Assembly (NCBI GenBank): GCA_018136815.1
Contig: CM030931.1
Location: 6,716,399 to 6,780,398, forward strand
From: Isochrysis galbana
Lineage: Eukaryota; Haptophyta; Isochrysidales; Isochrysidaceae
DNA: 64,000 nucleotides
Direction of reading: 5' to 3'
Part shown: piece after piece, positions 21,644 to 31,838 of the stretch
Layout: every line of letters begins with the position of its first letter
Numbering within the stretch: position 1 is the stretch's first letter
Made by a program: the position numbers and the translations under genes
The notes under the pieces: model-generated
What the model was told of the DNA's origin: nothing
The model's database searches: none
The model's input: the letters and a program-made list of their open reading frames with translations, nothing else

Positions 21644-22355
21644 GGGCACCGACGTTTAATGTTAGTTTCGTCGCGGTTTCGATGAAAGAAAGGAAGAACG
21701 AATGGCACGCGCCTCGCGCCTCGCGTCTTGTTTCGTCGCCCCTTGCTCGTCGCTTGTCTAGAAGGTCTCTCCGCACATCGCCTTCTCCCCCCGCGCGAGT
21801 TTGGATCTCTCCTCGACCCTCCGCGTTGGCTTCAGCGGACGAGTTCCACTTTAACGATAGTTCGAACCCTTCGGTGGCGTAGTTATGCGCTCTCTTTCCG
21901 TATATCTTCGCGCATGACGAGCGATCGCGACTTCAGCCTTCGCCGCGCGGGGAGGGGTTTGTTTATCGTATGATTCCAGAGTGTTTACGTTAGTTTTCTG
22001 AGCCCAAGGACTTTGGTTTTTGGTTTCTTGTGAGTGATTTTTGTAGCAACTTCGTCGAGTCCCACCGTGTTCCCAAGCGAGTCCCCCCGAGTTCCCGAGT
22101 CTATACCCCGAGTCAACGAGTCAATACAAGTCAAGCACGCGCCTGAGCCACCCCCAGTCGCCTGCCACCACCTCCCACAAGCCTCCTTCCACACTTCCGC
22201 GCCCTCCGTGCGTCGTGCGTCGTGCGTCGATCACCATGCCCGTAGTCACCCCCGAGGAAAGCTCCATGAGCTCCCCGCAAGAACCGCATTCCGCGCTAGC
22301 TGCCGGCGCGCCCTCGCAGGCCATCACCAAGAGTGAGATGAGCCTTGCTCTGACA
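21644..22355 (+). repeat. Left direct repeat of the Gypsy element (LTR plus leader plus first Gag codons)
   Basis: 712 bases, nearly identical to 31510-32220 apart from one A in an A/G tract near 21687 (I compared by eye). It contains TGTTAG near its start and ends CTGACA, but includes the Gag start codon (22236) and 40 Gag codons, so it is more than a plain LTR. The LTR/leader boundary and primer-binding site are not resolved. Confidence 0.85.
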
Positions 22356-25007
22356 AGCACAAAATCTTCGCTCGTGCCTTCGGCTCCGGTCGTCACGTCG
22401 AGTTCTTCCCTTGAGGAATCTTCATTGTCCCCGCGTCATGAGCCCGTCTCTTCTTCTTCTCTTCCCGAACCGTTTGGGTCGAAGTCTCCTGGGGAAGAGA
22501 GCCTCTTGGGACCCCTCCCTTCTTCAAAAGAGAGCCCTTCCGAGCCAGTTCCCCCCTGCTCTCGCCTCTCCGCGCCGACGGTCGAAGTTCCGCCGCTTCC
22601 GCGGGCCTCTACTCACACCCCGTCAACTGGAGCTGGAATGGGTCCTCTAACCTCGTCTGTTGCTCCACCGGCGGCCTTTCCTCTCCTTTCTTTTGCTGAT
22701 CCTTTGCCAAGTGTTCATTCCTCTCTCAATCCCTCTGTGGTTGGTGCTGAAGATGATGTGGATTCCGTCCGGTCCCTCCCTCCTTTCGAGCCCCCACCAT
22801 ATGAAGAGTTTGTTCCACCCCCGTCGTCGACGTACTCGTACCCCAAGCGTAACTTCGTTCCACCTCCGACCGCCACCGTCGGCGCCGCCCAAATCATGGA
22901 CCAACAAGTCCAGATCGAGGCTCTCCGCGGCGCTGTCGACCGCCTCGAGTCCTCTACCCTCCAAGCCGCCCAGCGCCACGAAGAATTTCAGCGAGAGGTG
23001 GGGTCTACCTTCAAAGCGATACTCAACATTCTACAGGGCCACGCGGGCACTACGACTTCGTCTCGAGTCGAAACTTCGCCACCGCTTGTGGAAGAAGGAG
23101 ACACCTCCATTGGTGCTCCCCCTGCCTCGGTCAAGCTCCCTTCTCAATCTTTGCCCGCCGCGCCGTTCTCCGTTCCGCCGAATCCGATTTCCGATCCCGA
23201 ACCCAATACGCCTGTTCCTGTCTCGCCCGCCAAGCCCGTTTCCGATCCCCAACCTCCACCCACCGTCGCGGGCCTCCGCTCGCTTCCAAATCCGGCGGCT
23301 CGGCGCCATCCCGTCGATCCAAGCCTCGCCGGTGATGTTTCTGAGCGAGAGGTCATCCTAGCCTCGTGGGACCAACTGTTTGAGGATGCCGCCTACGAGG
23401 TAGCCTCTCTCTACAGGAAGTCCGACGATTTCGAGCTCATCCACGCCATTCTCAACGGCGGCCTCTCTCGGGCCGGCAATGTTTGGCACTACCGCGTGTT
23501 TTTCGAGAAGGAGCACGTGACCAAGTGGGCTCGGAGCCGCTTCTTCCTCGACCGCACCCTCCATCACCAAGTCCGAATGGGCAAAGAGCTTTCCGAGATC
23601 AAGTTCCCCAAGGGCCTGGCCTCGGATAACGTCCAGACAGCGGCCACCTCCTGGAACGATTTTCGTCTGTCCTTCATCAAGCCGCTCGAGCGCGCCCTCT
23701 CGCTCGGCTGCGACCACCGCGAAATCTTTACATCCTTACTAGCGGCCGCCAACTTGTGCACCACCGGCAACCAAAGGATTTACGCCTTCCTCCTCGATCT
23801 CGCCGAAGACCCGGTCCTCTCTCTCAACCCCGCGCTGGCCTGCGACGTGCTTCTCCGCAAGTGCGACGCCACTTTCGCGGCCAACGTGCCTGGCTTCGCC
23901 AAAGACTCCGCCTCCATGGAGTGGGACCGGCTCGTAGCTCGTGAGGCCGGCTCCGATCTCTTAGAGTTATCCAAGAATTTGGTGCGCGCGTACGTCCGCA
24001 AGATGGGTGACGCGAAGGTGGATGCCACGACAGTCTGGGACCACCCGAACATGTCGCACGATATCAATCAACGATTCGAGTCCATCATTCGGAACGACAA
24101 GGTCGACGCGGCTCGCGGCGTGGATAACGCGACCAAGTTCGGCGAGTATCTTGCAAAGACTCGCTTCCGCGTCGAGAACCACGAGCTTCCTCGTTCGGCC
24201 CTTTCGTGCGTCAACCTTTGCCAACGCTACTTGAGCCCGTACGAACAGTCCCGTGCTGGCCAACAACAAACGTCGGTCACGGTCGCCGCCGTGACGCCGC
24301 CGGCGACTACTTCCAAGTCCACCAAAACCGCCAAGGTTGCTAAGGCTGCCTCTAACCCCGCAGACACTACGGCTTCGATGGTCGCCGCCGTCCAAGCGGC
24401 GGTGACCGAGGCATTAAAATCGCAAAACAACAACTCGAACCGCAAGGCGACTGGCGCTGACAATCGTCGGGCTCCGCCTCCGCCTACGAATTACTCCGCA
24501 TCGTCTCCGTTACCGGACGCACTTCTTGACCGTCCTCTCGGCAAAAGCACGTCTTCTCGTCGCCAATGTGATCCCCCTCCGAACGGCCTTGGGCTTCCGG
24601 CCGATTCGGGCCTCTCGGAATGGGATCCAGGTAGCTGGTCTCGAGCTCGAGCCCGCTTCTGGCAAATTTCTCGTTACGCTGGTCACCCGGCCCTTCGCGC
24701 TGCGCTCACGCGCTGCCGTCCCTCCGATGCCACCATGACGGCGCCGCGTGTCGACGACCTAGACCGCGACGTCAAGGAGTGGACCGACGCCAACGGCTGC
24801 GCGTACTGCGCCTTTCGTCCCCGGGCCCCATCTGGTACGCCCGAGGCAGACCTGTGGAAGTATGGCACGGGCGACGGAGCTCATAACCCCGTCGTTTGCC
24901 AACCGTACATTCGTTTTCTCTGCGAAGGCGGCAGTGGCGAATGTGGTAACGACCCAGAAGTCCACCGCCGCCTCCGCACGATGGTCGTTCTCCGTCCGGC
25001 CCAGTAG
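22236..25007 (+). CDS. Gag-like polyprotein of the Gypsy element
   Basis: 923 residues from the ATG at 22236 (context CACCATGC) to a UAG at 25005-25007. The N-terminal 250 residues are Ser/Pro-rich and disordered-looking. A short coiled coil near residues 225-270 (MDQQVQIEALRGAVDRLE) could drive assembly. Residues 370-680 form a helical region resembling a capsid/matrix, though I cannot name a family. An Ala/Thr/Lys-rich linker follows, and the C-terminus carries a Cys/His cluster (CAYC, then spaced Cys/His) that may act as a nucleocapsid zinc finger. The frame resumes without another stop after the UAG. Confidence 0.75.
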   Translation: MPVVTPEESSMSSPQEPHSALAAGAPSQAITKSEMSLALTSTKSSLVPSAPVVTSSSSLEESSLSPRHEPVSSSSLPEPFGSKSPGEESLLGPLPSSKESPSEPVPPCSRLSAPTVEVPPLPRASTHTPSTGAGMGPLTSSVAPPAAFPLLSFADPLPSVHSSLNPSVVGAEDDVDSVRSLPPFEPPPYEEFVPPPSSTYSYPKRNFVPPPTATVGAAQIMDQQVQIEALRGAVDRLESSTLQAAQRHEEFQREVGSTFKAILNILQGHAGTTTSSRVETSPPLVEEGDTSIGAPPASVKLPSQSLPAAPFSVPPNPISDPEPNTPVPVSPAKPVSDPQPPPTVAGLRSLPNPAARRHPVDPSLAGDVSEREVILASWDQLFEDAAYEVASLYRKSDDFELIHAILNGGLSRAGNVWHYRVFFEKEHVTKWARSRFFLDRTLHHQVRMGKELSEIKFPKGLASDNVQTAATSWNDFRLSFIKPLERALSLGCDHREIFTSLLAAANLCTTGNQRIYAFLLDLAEDPVLSLNPALACDVLLRKCDATFAANVPGFAKDSASMEWDRLVAREAGSDLLELSKNLVRAYVRKMGDAKVDATTVWDHPNMSHDINQRFESIIRNDKVDAARGVDNATKFGEYLAKTRFRVENHELPRSALSCVNLCQRYLSPYEQSRAGQQQTSVTVAAVTPPATTSKSTKTAKVAKAASNPADTTASMVAAVQAAVTEALKSQNNNSNRKATGADNRRAPPPPTNYSASSPLPDALLDRPLGKSTSSRRQCDPPPNGLGLPADSGLSEWDPGSWSRARARFWQISRYAGHPALRAALTRCRPSDATMTAPRVDDLDRDVKEWTDANGCAYCAFRPRAPSGTPEADLWKYGTGDGAHNPVVCQPYIRFLCEGGSGECGNDPEVHRRLRTMVVLRPAQ

Positions 25008-28000
25008 GTCGCCGGCGGGGCCCACGTCCGCGCTGTTACCCCGCTACCAGTCCAGGGTAGTGGGCCTGAACGCCACCCACCAAAAGATTGTATTACGCTA
25101 CGGCCGAATACTTCTACGGCCTCAAACCGGTACCCCAAGATTCCCCAAGTTCCAGACAAGCCCTACCACCTCCATCCCCCTCTTTCTCCTGCCCCCTCGC
25201 CGATTGCCCCTATTTCTCCCAATGCCGATGATTCCATCCTGATTCTCGATATCACGCACGAGTCCTCAAAACCAAGTCAACCGTCACCGCCTCTCTATCA
25301 ACTCAAGCCGCTCAACCGCTACCCCCCGCCACTCCCCAAGCATCACCAGTCCAAGACCTCACGGTCTGCGAAAATCCAGCCGCCGCAGGCCCAATCCAAC
25401 CTTCAATCTCTCAAATCAAATTTCGCATGTCCGAGCCACAAAACGTCTCCCGAGTACGAGTCCGAGTCCAAGTCACGTTCAGAATTACCCTCTTCGTCTT
25501 ACGCCACCGCGAGCCCATCTACGAGTCTGAGCCCAGTCCAGTCATCACCGGTATCACCAGTCTCCATCGCTACGACGATGGAGGCGCAGTTCTCCGGTAC
25601 TTCCCCACTTTCTTTCGAGTCCGAGTCCAAGCCTGTTTTGAGCAAACCCCGTTCTGAGCCATCCGAGTCCGAGTCCGAGCCCGAGTTTACAACGTCACCG
25701 AGTCCTACCACGCGGTCGGCCGCAGGATTAACGGAGCTCCAGCCACCCACTGAGCCTCCGACGACCACTCCTTCCGCGGGAGTGTTCACCTTCGGTCCTC
25801 CGCGCCCCGAGTCTGAGTCATTTGGAATCTCCGGTCACGTCCAGAATCCCAACCACAACCGAGCCCCGTTTCACGAGCAACCGCGTATCGAGTCCAAACA
25901 CAAGCTGACGCCGAAGCCCTCGACGACAGCCACTGTGTCCTTGTCCGAGCCACCGTTCCGAGTCTCGCCGCAGCCGGCCTGCCACTCCAGCAGGCTGCAC
26001 GCCGCCGAGCCGATCCCTTCCGTTTCCGTTCCGAGTCCGAGTCCAATCGCACAAGACAGTGCATCCCGAGCCCGCGTAATCAAGCCCGTCACCGAGTCCG
26101 AGTTTACGGCCGCACCGAGCCAACCGGTGCTGGCCACCATGCCCCTATCGTCATCACAAGCTTCCGCTTCGTCCTCATCGACGGTTGCGACGCCAGGGGG
26201 CTTCACCTTTGGGCCGGCCCCGTCCGTGCCCATTTCGAAAGTTAGCCCTGTTATTGGCGTCCAGCACGCCAGAAACGACGAGTCCGAGTCCGAGTACAAA
26301 TTAACGTCACCGCGGAGTCCGCGGTCGACCACCGGCGTTCCCACGCCACCCCATCAACCGAGAGCCATGGAGGAGCTTGCACAGCCGTCTCCTAGCCCCT
26401 CTCAAGTCGCCGAGTCTTCCGAATTCGAGTCTGAATCCACCGTAATTTCAGCGGTCCATCCACCCGCTAGCCCGAGCCAAGTCCTCCGAAGAATGCTTCG
26501 CATTGCAGAACCTCTTCGGCCACTACCCACGCCAGCCGCTGCCGCAGAGCCACCACCCTGGCCCCAGCCTTCCCCGCAGCCGGCTTCTACGACAGCCACG
26601 TCCCTTCTTTCGCCGGCGCCGACCCCGCCGACGACAGAATGCAACGACGTCGATCCCTGGCCTGTTTCCTCTTCCGACGTGACCATGGAGAGTGACCACA
26701 ACTCCTCTGCACGTCGAGGAACGGCGGCCTCCCAAACCGAGCTTCTACGCCCATTGAGCCAGCCCAACCGAGTCCCTGAGCCATGTCCTTCATGTCTCTC
26801 ACCGGTGGTCTCGCGGCCGCGGCGTCCGTCGCCGCCGTCCGACACCCCACTTCTCCGAGTTTCTTCGTCAATCCCGTCCCCCGAGCCCGTCTCTACGTCG
26901 TCGATATCCGAGTCTTCTTCCATTCGTCCTACGTCGCTGCGGCCACCGGTCGCCGCCTCCGAGCACTGCCTGCCTCTCGATACCACTGCCACCACCATCA
27001 TGCGCGTGGCAGCGATCAATGCGTCCGCGATCCAGTCCTTCGATTCCTCTCGAAACAACTCCGATGTCGGCACCCGCGATGATACCCCGTCACCCGCTCT
27101 CCACGCTCTCGCCTCTCTTCGTGCACGAGCGAGCGGCTCTGCGGTGGTATTACCTCGGCACCTCACGGAGGCAGCCCAAGAGCTCCGCCGGCCGCGCAGT
27201 GGCACCTTAGCCTCGCCTGCCGCCGCGCTACCCAAGCACTTCGATGAGCTTTGCGCTGAGCTCACGAAGACGAGTCAACAAGTCCAAGACGGGCTGACTT
27301 CTGGCTGTCACGCCCCACGAGTTCTCGTCGTTGGTGAGACTAGCGGCGTCGTCTCCTCCATGTTCCTACTCGCCGGAGCTGATGTAGCTACGTGCGATTT
27401 ATATCCTTCCGAGATTGACTACGTGCCCCACTTCCAAGGCGACGCGCTTCATGTCCAAAACCTAGGTTGGGACCTAGTCATCGCCCACCCGCCCTGCACG
27501 TACCTCTCCGCCGTCAGCAGCCAATGGCTTTCCCAAGAACCCGGACGTCGTGCCGCTCTTGAGTCGGCCGCCCGCGTCTTCAAGTCAATGGCCTCCGCCA
27601 CTGCTCCGTTTGTAGCGGTTGAGAACCCTCGGATGCATGCGGAAGCTCGCCGTTTAGTCGGGGGGTTGACCCCGACCCAATTCGTCCAACCCTGGGAGCA
27701 CGGCACTGGACACCAGAAAGCCACCGGGTTGTACCTCACCAAAGGGCTGCCGCCTCTCCAGCCAACCTGCGTCGTGGATGGCCGTGAGTCGGCCATGGCT
27801 AACCTCTCTCCTTCACCGCATCGTGGCGCTCTTCGCAGCCGCACCTACGTCGGTGTAGCTGGAGCGATGGCGACCCATTGGATGCCTGTTCTTCTTCGAC
27901 ATTTGAGCCAACAGGGAGACCAGCCATCGACGAAGAAACTGTCCGCGTTGGAGCTACTCGCTTGCGCGCGGCGCAGCCTATCGGACCAGCCTTCCCTTAG

Positions 28001-31000
28001 CTCGACTGAGGCTACCGCTTACGAGCCGTGGTCGGCTCTTCATCGTTATGAGAGGGGGAGGGAATCTAGTGAAGTTTCTTCCGACCCCGTTGTTTCCCGT
28101 CCAGCTACTCCCGAGTCAGACAATCACGAAGACCAAAAAGAAACCCACGATAACCACGACAACGACACGCCATTCTACGCCTCCGAGTCTACTCTCCACG
28201 ACCCATTCTCTCCATGGACCGCCCCGCCTCCGGCACGCGCGAGCTCGCCGCGTCCGACGACGCCGACGACTCTCCGGAAGCGGCGCCAACAATGGCAATC
28301 ATTCGGAGTGAACGGGGACCAGAAATGGTCCAACGTCACGCTCGAAACCGCTGACGAAATAAGAGCGCAAGCTCTAGCCGGACGAAGCGCCGACGAGGAA
28401 TCCGACCTCGCCGCTGCCGTCCGAGCGCCGATCGAGTTCGTGGAAGCCAAAGGCATCCGCGCCGAAGAGCTAGCCTCATTAGTTCGAAGACCCAAGACAG
28501 AAGCCCAAGCCCGTCTCGAGAAAGATTGGGAAAAGATGTCCGACCACCCGAGGCACCCCACCGACAAGAGAGGCCTGGGCCACACTAGTCCCAAGCTATC
28601 ACCCTGTACCGCTACCAACGAGGACGACGCCTCTAGGCCCTCTGCCACGATAGCGGCAGTCGGAGTACCCGAAGAGACGACGACTACTTTGACGACGAAT
28701 TCACCCGAGCAACCACGCTGTCGACCAACCCCGTCCCCGTCCGACACCATCGCACACGTGACCACGCACCGACCGGAGAGCGTCGTGGATACCCTACCAT
28801 CTGCCTACCCAAGGCATTGCCTATATGTTCGAGACCTGATGGTCTGCCGCTCCGGCGAGGCTACCGGCAAAGAAGGAGTTATCTTAGCCGACTCCGCTCT
28901 CACGGTCAACAGCACCCTCGCTGACACCGGAGCTGGCCCGTCGGTCGTGACCACTTCCCTCTTGTCCAGCCTACCCAACGACGCATGCGTCGAGCGGCTG
29001 CCGCAAGCCGTAGTGACACCGCTTCACGGTCCGGACGGCCTACCTCTTATCACGCGAGGCAAGGCTCGAATCGTTTTCTCCGTCGGTGGATTTCTCTTTC
29101 GTCATACGTTCATGGTGATTGAAGGCAACCCGATGCTGCTGCTCGGGAACGACTTCTTAGCTACGCACGCCGCTTCGATTCAGCTCGCCTCCGACAGCGC
29201 GGAAGGCTCTATCTCACTCGGTGCTCCATCCACGGTGGCTTCTCTTGAGGTTGACGGCAGTCCAAGCCCCGACGCTCCGCCGATCTTTCGCGTCTCGACG
29301 TCACCGATAGCGGTGGTCCCTGTCAGCATGACTTGTGCACAGGTCTGTCCGACCTCCGCGAACCCAATCACGACTGACTTCTTCCGAGGGCCGCAGGCCA
29401 CCAAAAACGACAACCAGCTAGTCACCGAGCCTCTCTTCAGCACGGCCGATGAGTTTGCCGCCAAAGCGCCGGCATCATGTGGCTCCGAGTACCTCCTATA
29501 CACCCACGAACCTATCACGATCCCGGCCTATCATCGGGCAACATTTCACGTCCGAATTCCGCTAGCTCTTCGAGAACACGAAGACTGCGCCATGCTCGTG
29601 GACCGACTCCCTACGCGTGAAACGATCGATAGCTCTCCTCTCGTCATTCCCCAAGTAGAGAGGTCGAACGCCGACCACACCATCGCGGTTACGGTGGTCA
29701 ACACTGACCCCAAACCTCTACACCTTCCGTCGTTCCATCCTGTAGCTTCGCTACAGGTTCGATTCAAAATTCACGCTGGAACATATCGCCGCGTCGGGGC
29801 CGTTAACTCGCCGGATGTGATTGAGTCGCTCGACGAGGACCAACGCAAGCTCCTCGAGGCAGCCAAGATCGACCCCGAGGGCCGTCTCTCGATGCCCCAA
29901 CGTGAACAAGTTCGTCGTCTACTGGCCCGACGTATCGCTGCTTTCGCAATTGACCCGACCAACCCGAATCACACTCACGTGATGGAGGTAGAGCTACCGC
30001 TCAACCCTGGAGCCGAAGCTCACCGCCACGCACCGTCTAGAGTTGGACGAGAGGGTGAGAAGATCATAGAGGACGAAGTTTGCAAGATGGAGTCCGCGGG
30101 CATCATTAGGAAATCAAATTCGTCGTGGGCCTCTCGAGTCGTGCTAGTCACTAAGAAGGATGGCTCCGTACGTTTCTGCGTAGATTATCGCGACGTCAAC
30201 TCCAAGCTTCGTCTAGAGGACAGCCCTCTTCCCCTCACGGTAGAAGCCATCGACCGATTGTCGTCCGGCCAAGGCAACCTTGATTCTCTATTCCTTTGCA
30301 CCCTGGACCTGGCATCTGGTTTCTGGGGTATACCGATCAAAGAGTCCGATAAACATATCACCGCGTTCACTACTCATCGCGGCAAGTACGAGTTCAATTA
30401 CTTGCCTTTTGGTGTTCAATCCGGTCCCTCGTATATGTGCCGCCTCATGGACGCCGTTCTCGGTGGGCTGGCATGGGAGATTTGTATGCCATACTTGGAT
30501 GATGTCGGCGCCTGGTCGACAGGCGTAGGTGACTCGCTGCAGGCCAGGGAAGAGTCGTCATTCCAACAAATGTTACACCGTCTTGATCTTGTCTTGGAAC
30601 GTCTCATCTGGGCGGGCCTCACTTGCAAGATGTCGAAATGCGTTTTCTTTGCCACCTCGGCTGAATATCTCGGCCACGTTGTTTCGCGTGAAGGTCTTCG
30701 GATGGATCCCAAGAAAGTGGAAGCCGTCTCGAAAATCGACCCTACCCAAATCAACTCTATCGAAGCCGTCCGTTCTTTCCTTGGACTGTGCTCGTACTAC
30801 CGCCGTTTTATACGCCGTTTTGCGATCCGTGCAGCGCCGTTAACCGCTCTCACGCGGAAAGGGTGCGATGTCCCGGTCGAGTCGCAAACAGAAGCCTGTC
30901 GCCAGGCTATCGAAGATCTCAAGCAAGCTATCTGTGAAGAACCCGTACTCGCACCTCCTCGAGACGACCGTCCTTTCCTCGTTAAGACCGACGGTGCTAG

Positions 31001-31838
31001 CAAGCTCGGCATCGCCGGCGTCCTTGCTCAGAAAGACGACGAAGGGAGAGAGCGCGTTGTTGCATACTACGGTCGTAGTTTGAGTCCGGCTGAGCGCCAT
31101 TGGACAGTTACTGAAATCGAACTTCTAGCAGCGCTAGAATCGATCCGAAATTGGAGGCCGTATCTTTGGGGTCGCCACTTCACCCTCGTCGTAGACCATT
31201 CAGCTTTGCGCTGGCTTCACACGATGAAAGATCAAGTCACCGGTGGTCCAGCCTCGCGCCTCATGCGATGGGTCCTGAAGCTAGCCGAATATCGATTCGA
31301 CGTCGTGCACAAACCTGGAGTAACTCACTGGGACGCCGACGGCTTATCCCGCCTAGTTGCTCTCGAGCCCGATCACGATCCTCTCCATCTCGAGGAGAGT
31401 GACGTCCATTCTTTCGATTCTTCCGAAATTCACGACATAGTTGCCGCCGCGGTTACTTCATCCACCCTCACCGCTCGCCGCCAACAAGCAAACGATAGGC
31501 TCACTCGTCGGGCACCGACGTTTAATGTTAGTTTCGTCGCGGTTTCGATGAAAGAAGGAAGAACGAATGGCACGCGCCTCGCGCCTCGCGTCTTGTTTCG
31601 TCGCCCCTTGCTCGTCGCTTGTCTAGAAGGTCTCTCCGCACATCGCCTTCTCCCCCCGCGCGAGTTTGGATCTCTCCTCGACCCTCCGCGTTGGCTTCAG
31701 CGGACGAGTTCCACTTTAACGATAGTTCGAACCCTTCGGTGGCGTAGTTATGCGCTCTCTTTCCGTATATCTTCGCGCATGACGAGCGATCGCGACTTCA
31801 GCCTTCGCCGCGCGGGGAGGGGTTTGTTTATCGTATGA
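25008..31838 (+). CDS. Pol polyprotein: methyltransferase-like, protease, RT, RNase H (integrase absent)
   Basis: Frame open from directly after the Gag UAG; the first ATG is at 25578, and positions below are counted from it. Residues 1-560 are Ser/Pro/Glu-rich with SESESE runs. Residues 581-775 form a cytosine-methyltransferase-like domain. Near 1116 the retropepsin DTGA lies in ADTGAGPS, with the hydrophobic LLLGNDF partner near 1187. RT spans about 1480-1700 (YLDD at 1639) and RNase H about 1795-1925 (KTDGASKLG, TEIELLA, DHSALRWL, DADGLSR). No zinc-binding HHCC or DDE integrase follows. The last about 105 codons before the stop at 31838 are read from the right direct repeat, not genuine Pol. 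Made as a Gag-Pol fusion if the UAG is read through. Confidence 0.88.
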   Translation, partial: VAGGAHVRAVTPLPVQGSGPERHPPKDCITLRPNTSTASNRYPKIPQVPDKPYHLHPPLSPAPSPIAPISPNADDSILILDITHESSKPSQPSPPLYQLKPLNRYPPPLPKHHQSKTSRSAKIQPPQAQSNLQSLKSNFACPSHKTSPEYESESKSRSELPSSSYATASPSTSLSPVQSSPVSPVSIATTMEAQFSGTSPLSFESESKPVLSKPRSEPSESESEPEFTTSPSPTTRSAAGLTELQPPTEPPTTTPSAGVFTFGPPRPESESFGISGHVQNPNHNRAPFHEQPRIESKHKLTPKPSTTATVSLSEPPFRVSPQPACHSSRLHAAEPIPSVSVPSPSPIAQDSASRARVIKPVTESEFTAAPSQPVLATMPLSSSQASASSSSTVATPGGFTFGPAPSVPISKVSPVIGVQHARNDESESEYKLTSPRSPRSTTGVPTPPHQPRAMEELAQPSPSPSQVAESSEFESESTVISAVHPPASPSQVLRRMLRIAEPLRPLPTPAAAAEPPPWPQPSPQPASTTATSLLSPAPTPPTTECNDVDPWPVSSSDVTMESDHNSSARRGTAASQTELLRPLSQPNRVPEPCPSCLSPVVSRPRRPSPPSDTPLLRVSSSIPSPEPVSTSSISESSSIRPTSLRPPVAASEHCLPLDTTATTIMRVAAINASAIQSFDSSRNNSDVGTRDDTPSPALHALASLRARASGSAVVLPRHLTEAAQELRRPRSGTLASPAAALPKHFDELCAELTKTSQQVQDGLTSGCHAPRVLVVGETSGVVSSMFLLAGADVATCDLYPSEIDYVPHFQGDALHVQNLGWDLVIAHPPCTYLSAVSSQWLSQEPGRRAALESAARVFKSMASATAPFVAVENPRMHAEARRLVGGLTPTQFVQPWEHGTGHQKATGLYLTKGLPPLQPTCVVDGRESAMANLSPSPHRGALRSRTYVGVAGAMATHWMPVLLRHLSQQGDQPSTKKLSALELLACARRSLSDQPSLSSTEATAYEPWSALHRYERGRESSEVSSDPVVSRPATPESDNHEDQKETHDNHDNDTPFYASESTLHDPFSPWTAPPPARASSPRPTTPTTLRKRRQQWQSFGVNGDQKWSNVTLETADEIRAQALAGRSADEESDLAAAVRAPIEFVEAKGIRAEELASLVRRPKTEAQARLEKDWEKMSDHPRHPTDKRGLGHTSPKLSPCTATNEDDASRPSATIAAVGVPEETTTTLTTNSPEQPRCRPTPSPSDTIAHVTTHRPESVVDTLPSAYPRHCLYVRDLMVCRSGEATGKEGVILADSALTVNSTLADTGAGPSVVTTSLLSSLPNDACVERLPQAVVTPLHGPDGLPLITRGKARIVFSVGGFLFRHTFMVIEGNPMLLLGNDFLATHAASIQLASDSAEGSISLGAPSTVASLEVDGSPSPDAPPIFRVSTSPIAVVPVSMTCAQVCPTSANPITTDFFRGPQATKNDNQLVTEPLFSTADEFAAKAPASCGSEYLLYTHEPITIPAYHRATFHVRIPLALREHEDCAMLVDRLPTRETIDSSPLVIPQVERSNADHTIAVTVVNTDPKPLHLPSFHPVASLQVRFKIHAGTYRRVGAVNSPDVIESLDEDQRKLLEAAKIDPEGRLSMPQREQVRRLLARRIAAFAIDPTNPNHTHVMEVELPLNPGAEAHRHAPSRVGREGEKIIEDEVCKMESAGIIRKSNSSWASRVVLVTKKDGSVRFCVDYRDVNSKLRLEDSPLPLTVEAIDRLSSGQGNLDSLFLCTLDLASGFWGIPIKESDKHITAFTTHRGKYEFNYLPFGVQSGPSYMCRLMDAVLGGLAWEICMPYLDDVGAWSTGVGDSLQAREESSFQQMLHRLDLVLERLIWAGLTCKMSKCVFFATSAEYLGHVVSREGLRMDPKKVEAVSKIDPTQINSIEAVRSFLGLCSYYRRFIRRFAIRAAPLTALTRKGCDVPVESQTEACRQAIEDLKQAICEEPVLAPPRDDRPFLVKTDGASKLGIAGVLAQKDDEGRERVVAYYGRSLSPAERHWTVTEIELLAALESIRNWRPYLWGRHFTLVVDHSALRWLHTMKDQVTGGPASRLMRWVLKLAEYRFDVVHKPGVTHWDADGLSRLVALEPDHDPLHLEESDVHSFDSSEIHDIVAAAVTSSTLTARRQQANDRLTRRAPTFNVSFVAVSMKEGRTNGTRLAPRVLFRRPLLVACLEGLSAHRLLPPREFGSLLDPPRWLQRTSSTLTIVRTLRWRSYALSFRISSRMTSDRDFSLRRAGRGLFIV
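27318..27900 (+). other. Phage-type C5-cytosine methyltransferase-like domain inside Pol
   Basis: About 190 residues. A Rossmann-type start (RVLVVGETSGVVSSMFLLAGADVATCDL, written here across motif I and its acidic end) is followed by an F-Q-GDALHV acidic turn. Next come WDLVIAHPPCTYLS, equivalent to motif IV with the catalytic Pro-Cys, and VAVENPRMH, equivalent to motif VI (Glu-Asn-x). Then QPWEHGTGHQKATGLYL, and a C-terminal SRTYVGVAGAMATHW block. This order and the wording match small methylase-like proteins common in phages and prophages, not Dnmt1/Dnmt3 types. All presumptive catalytic residues look intact. Activity is inferred, not shown. Confidence 0.75.
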
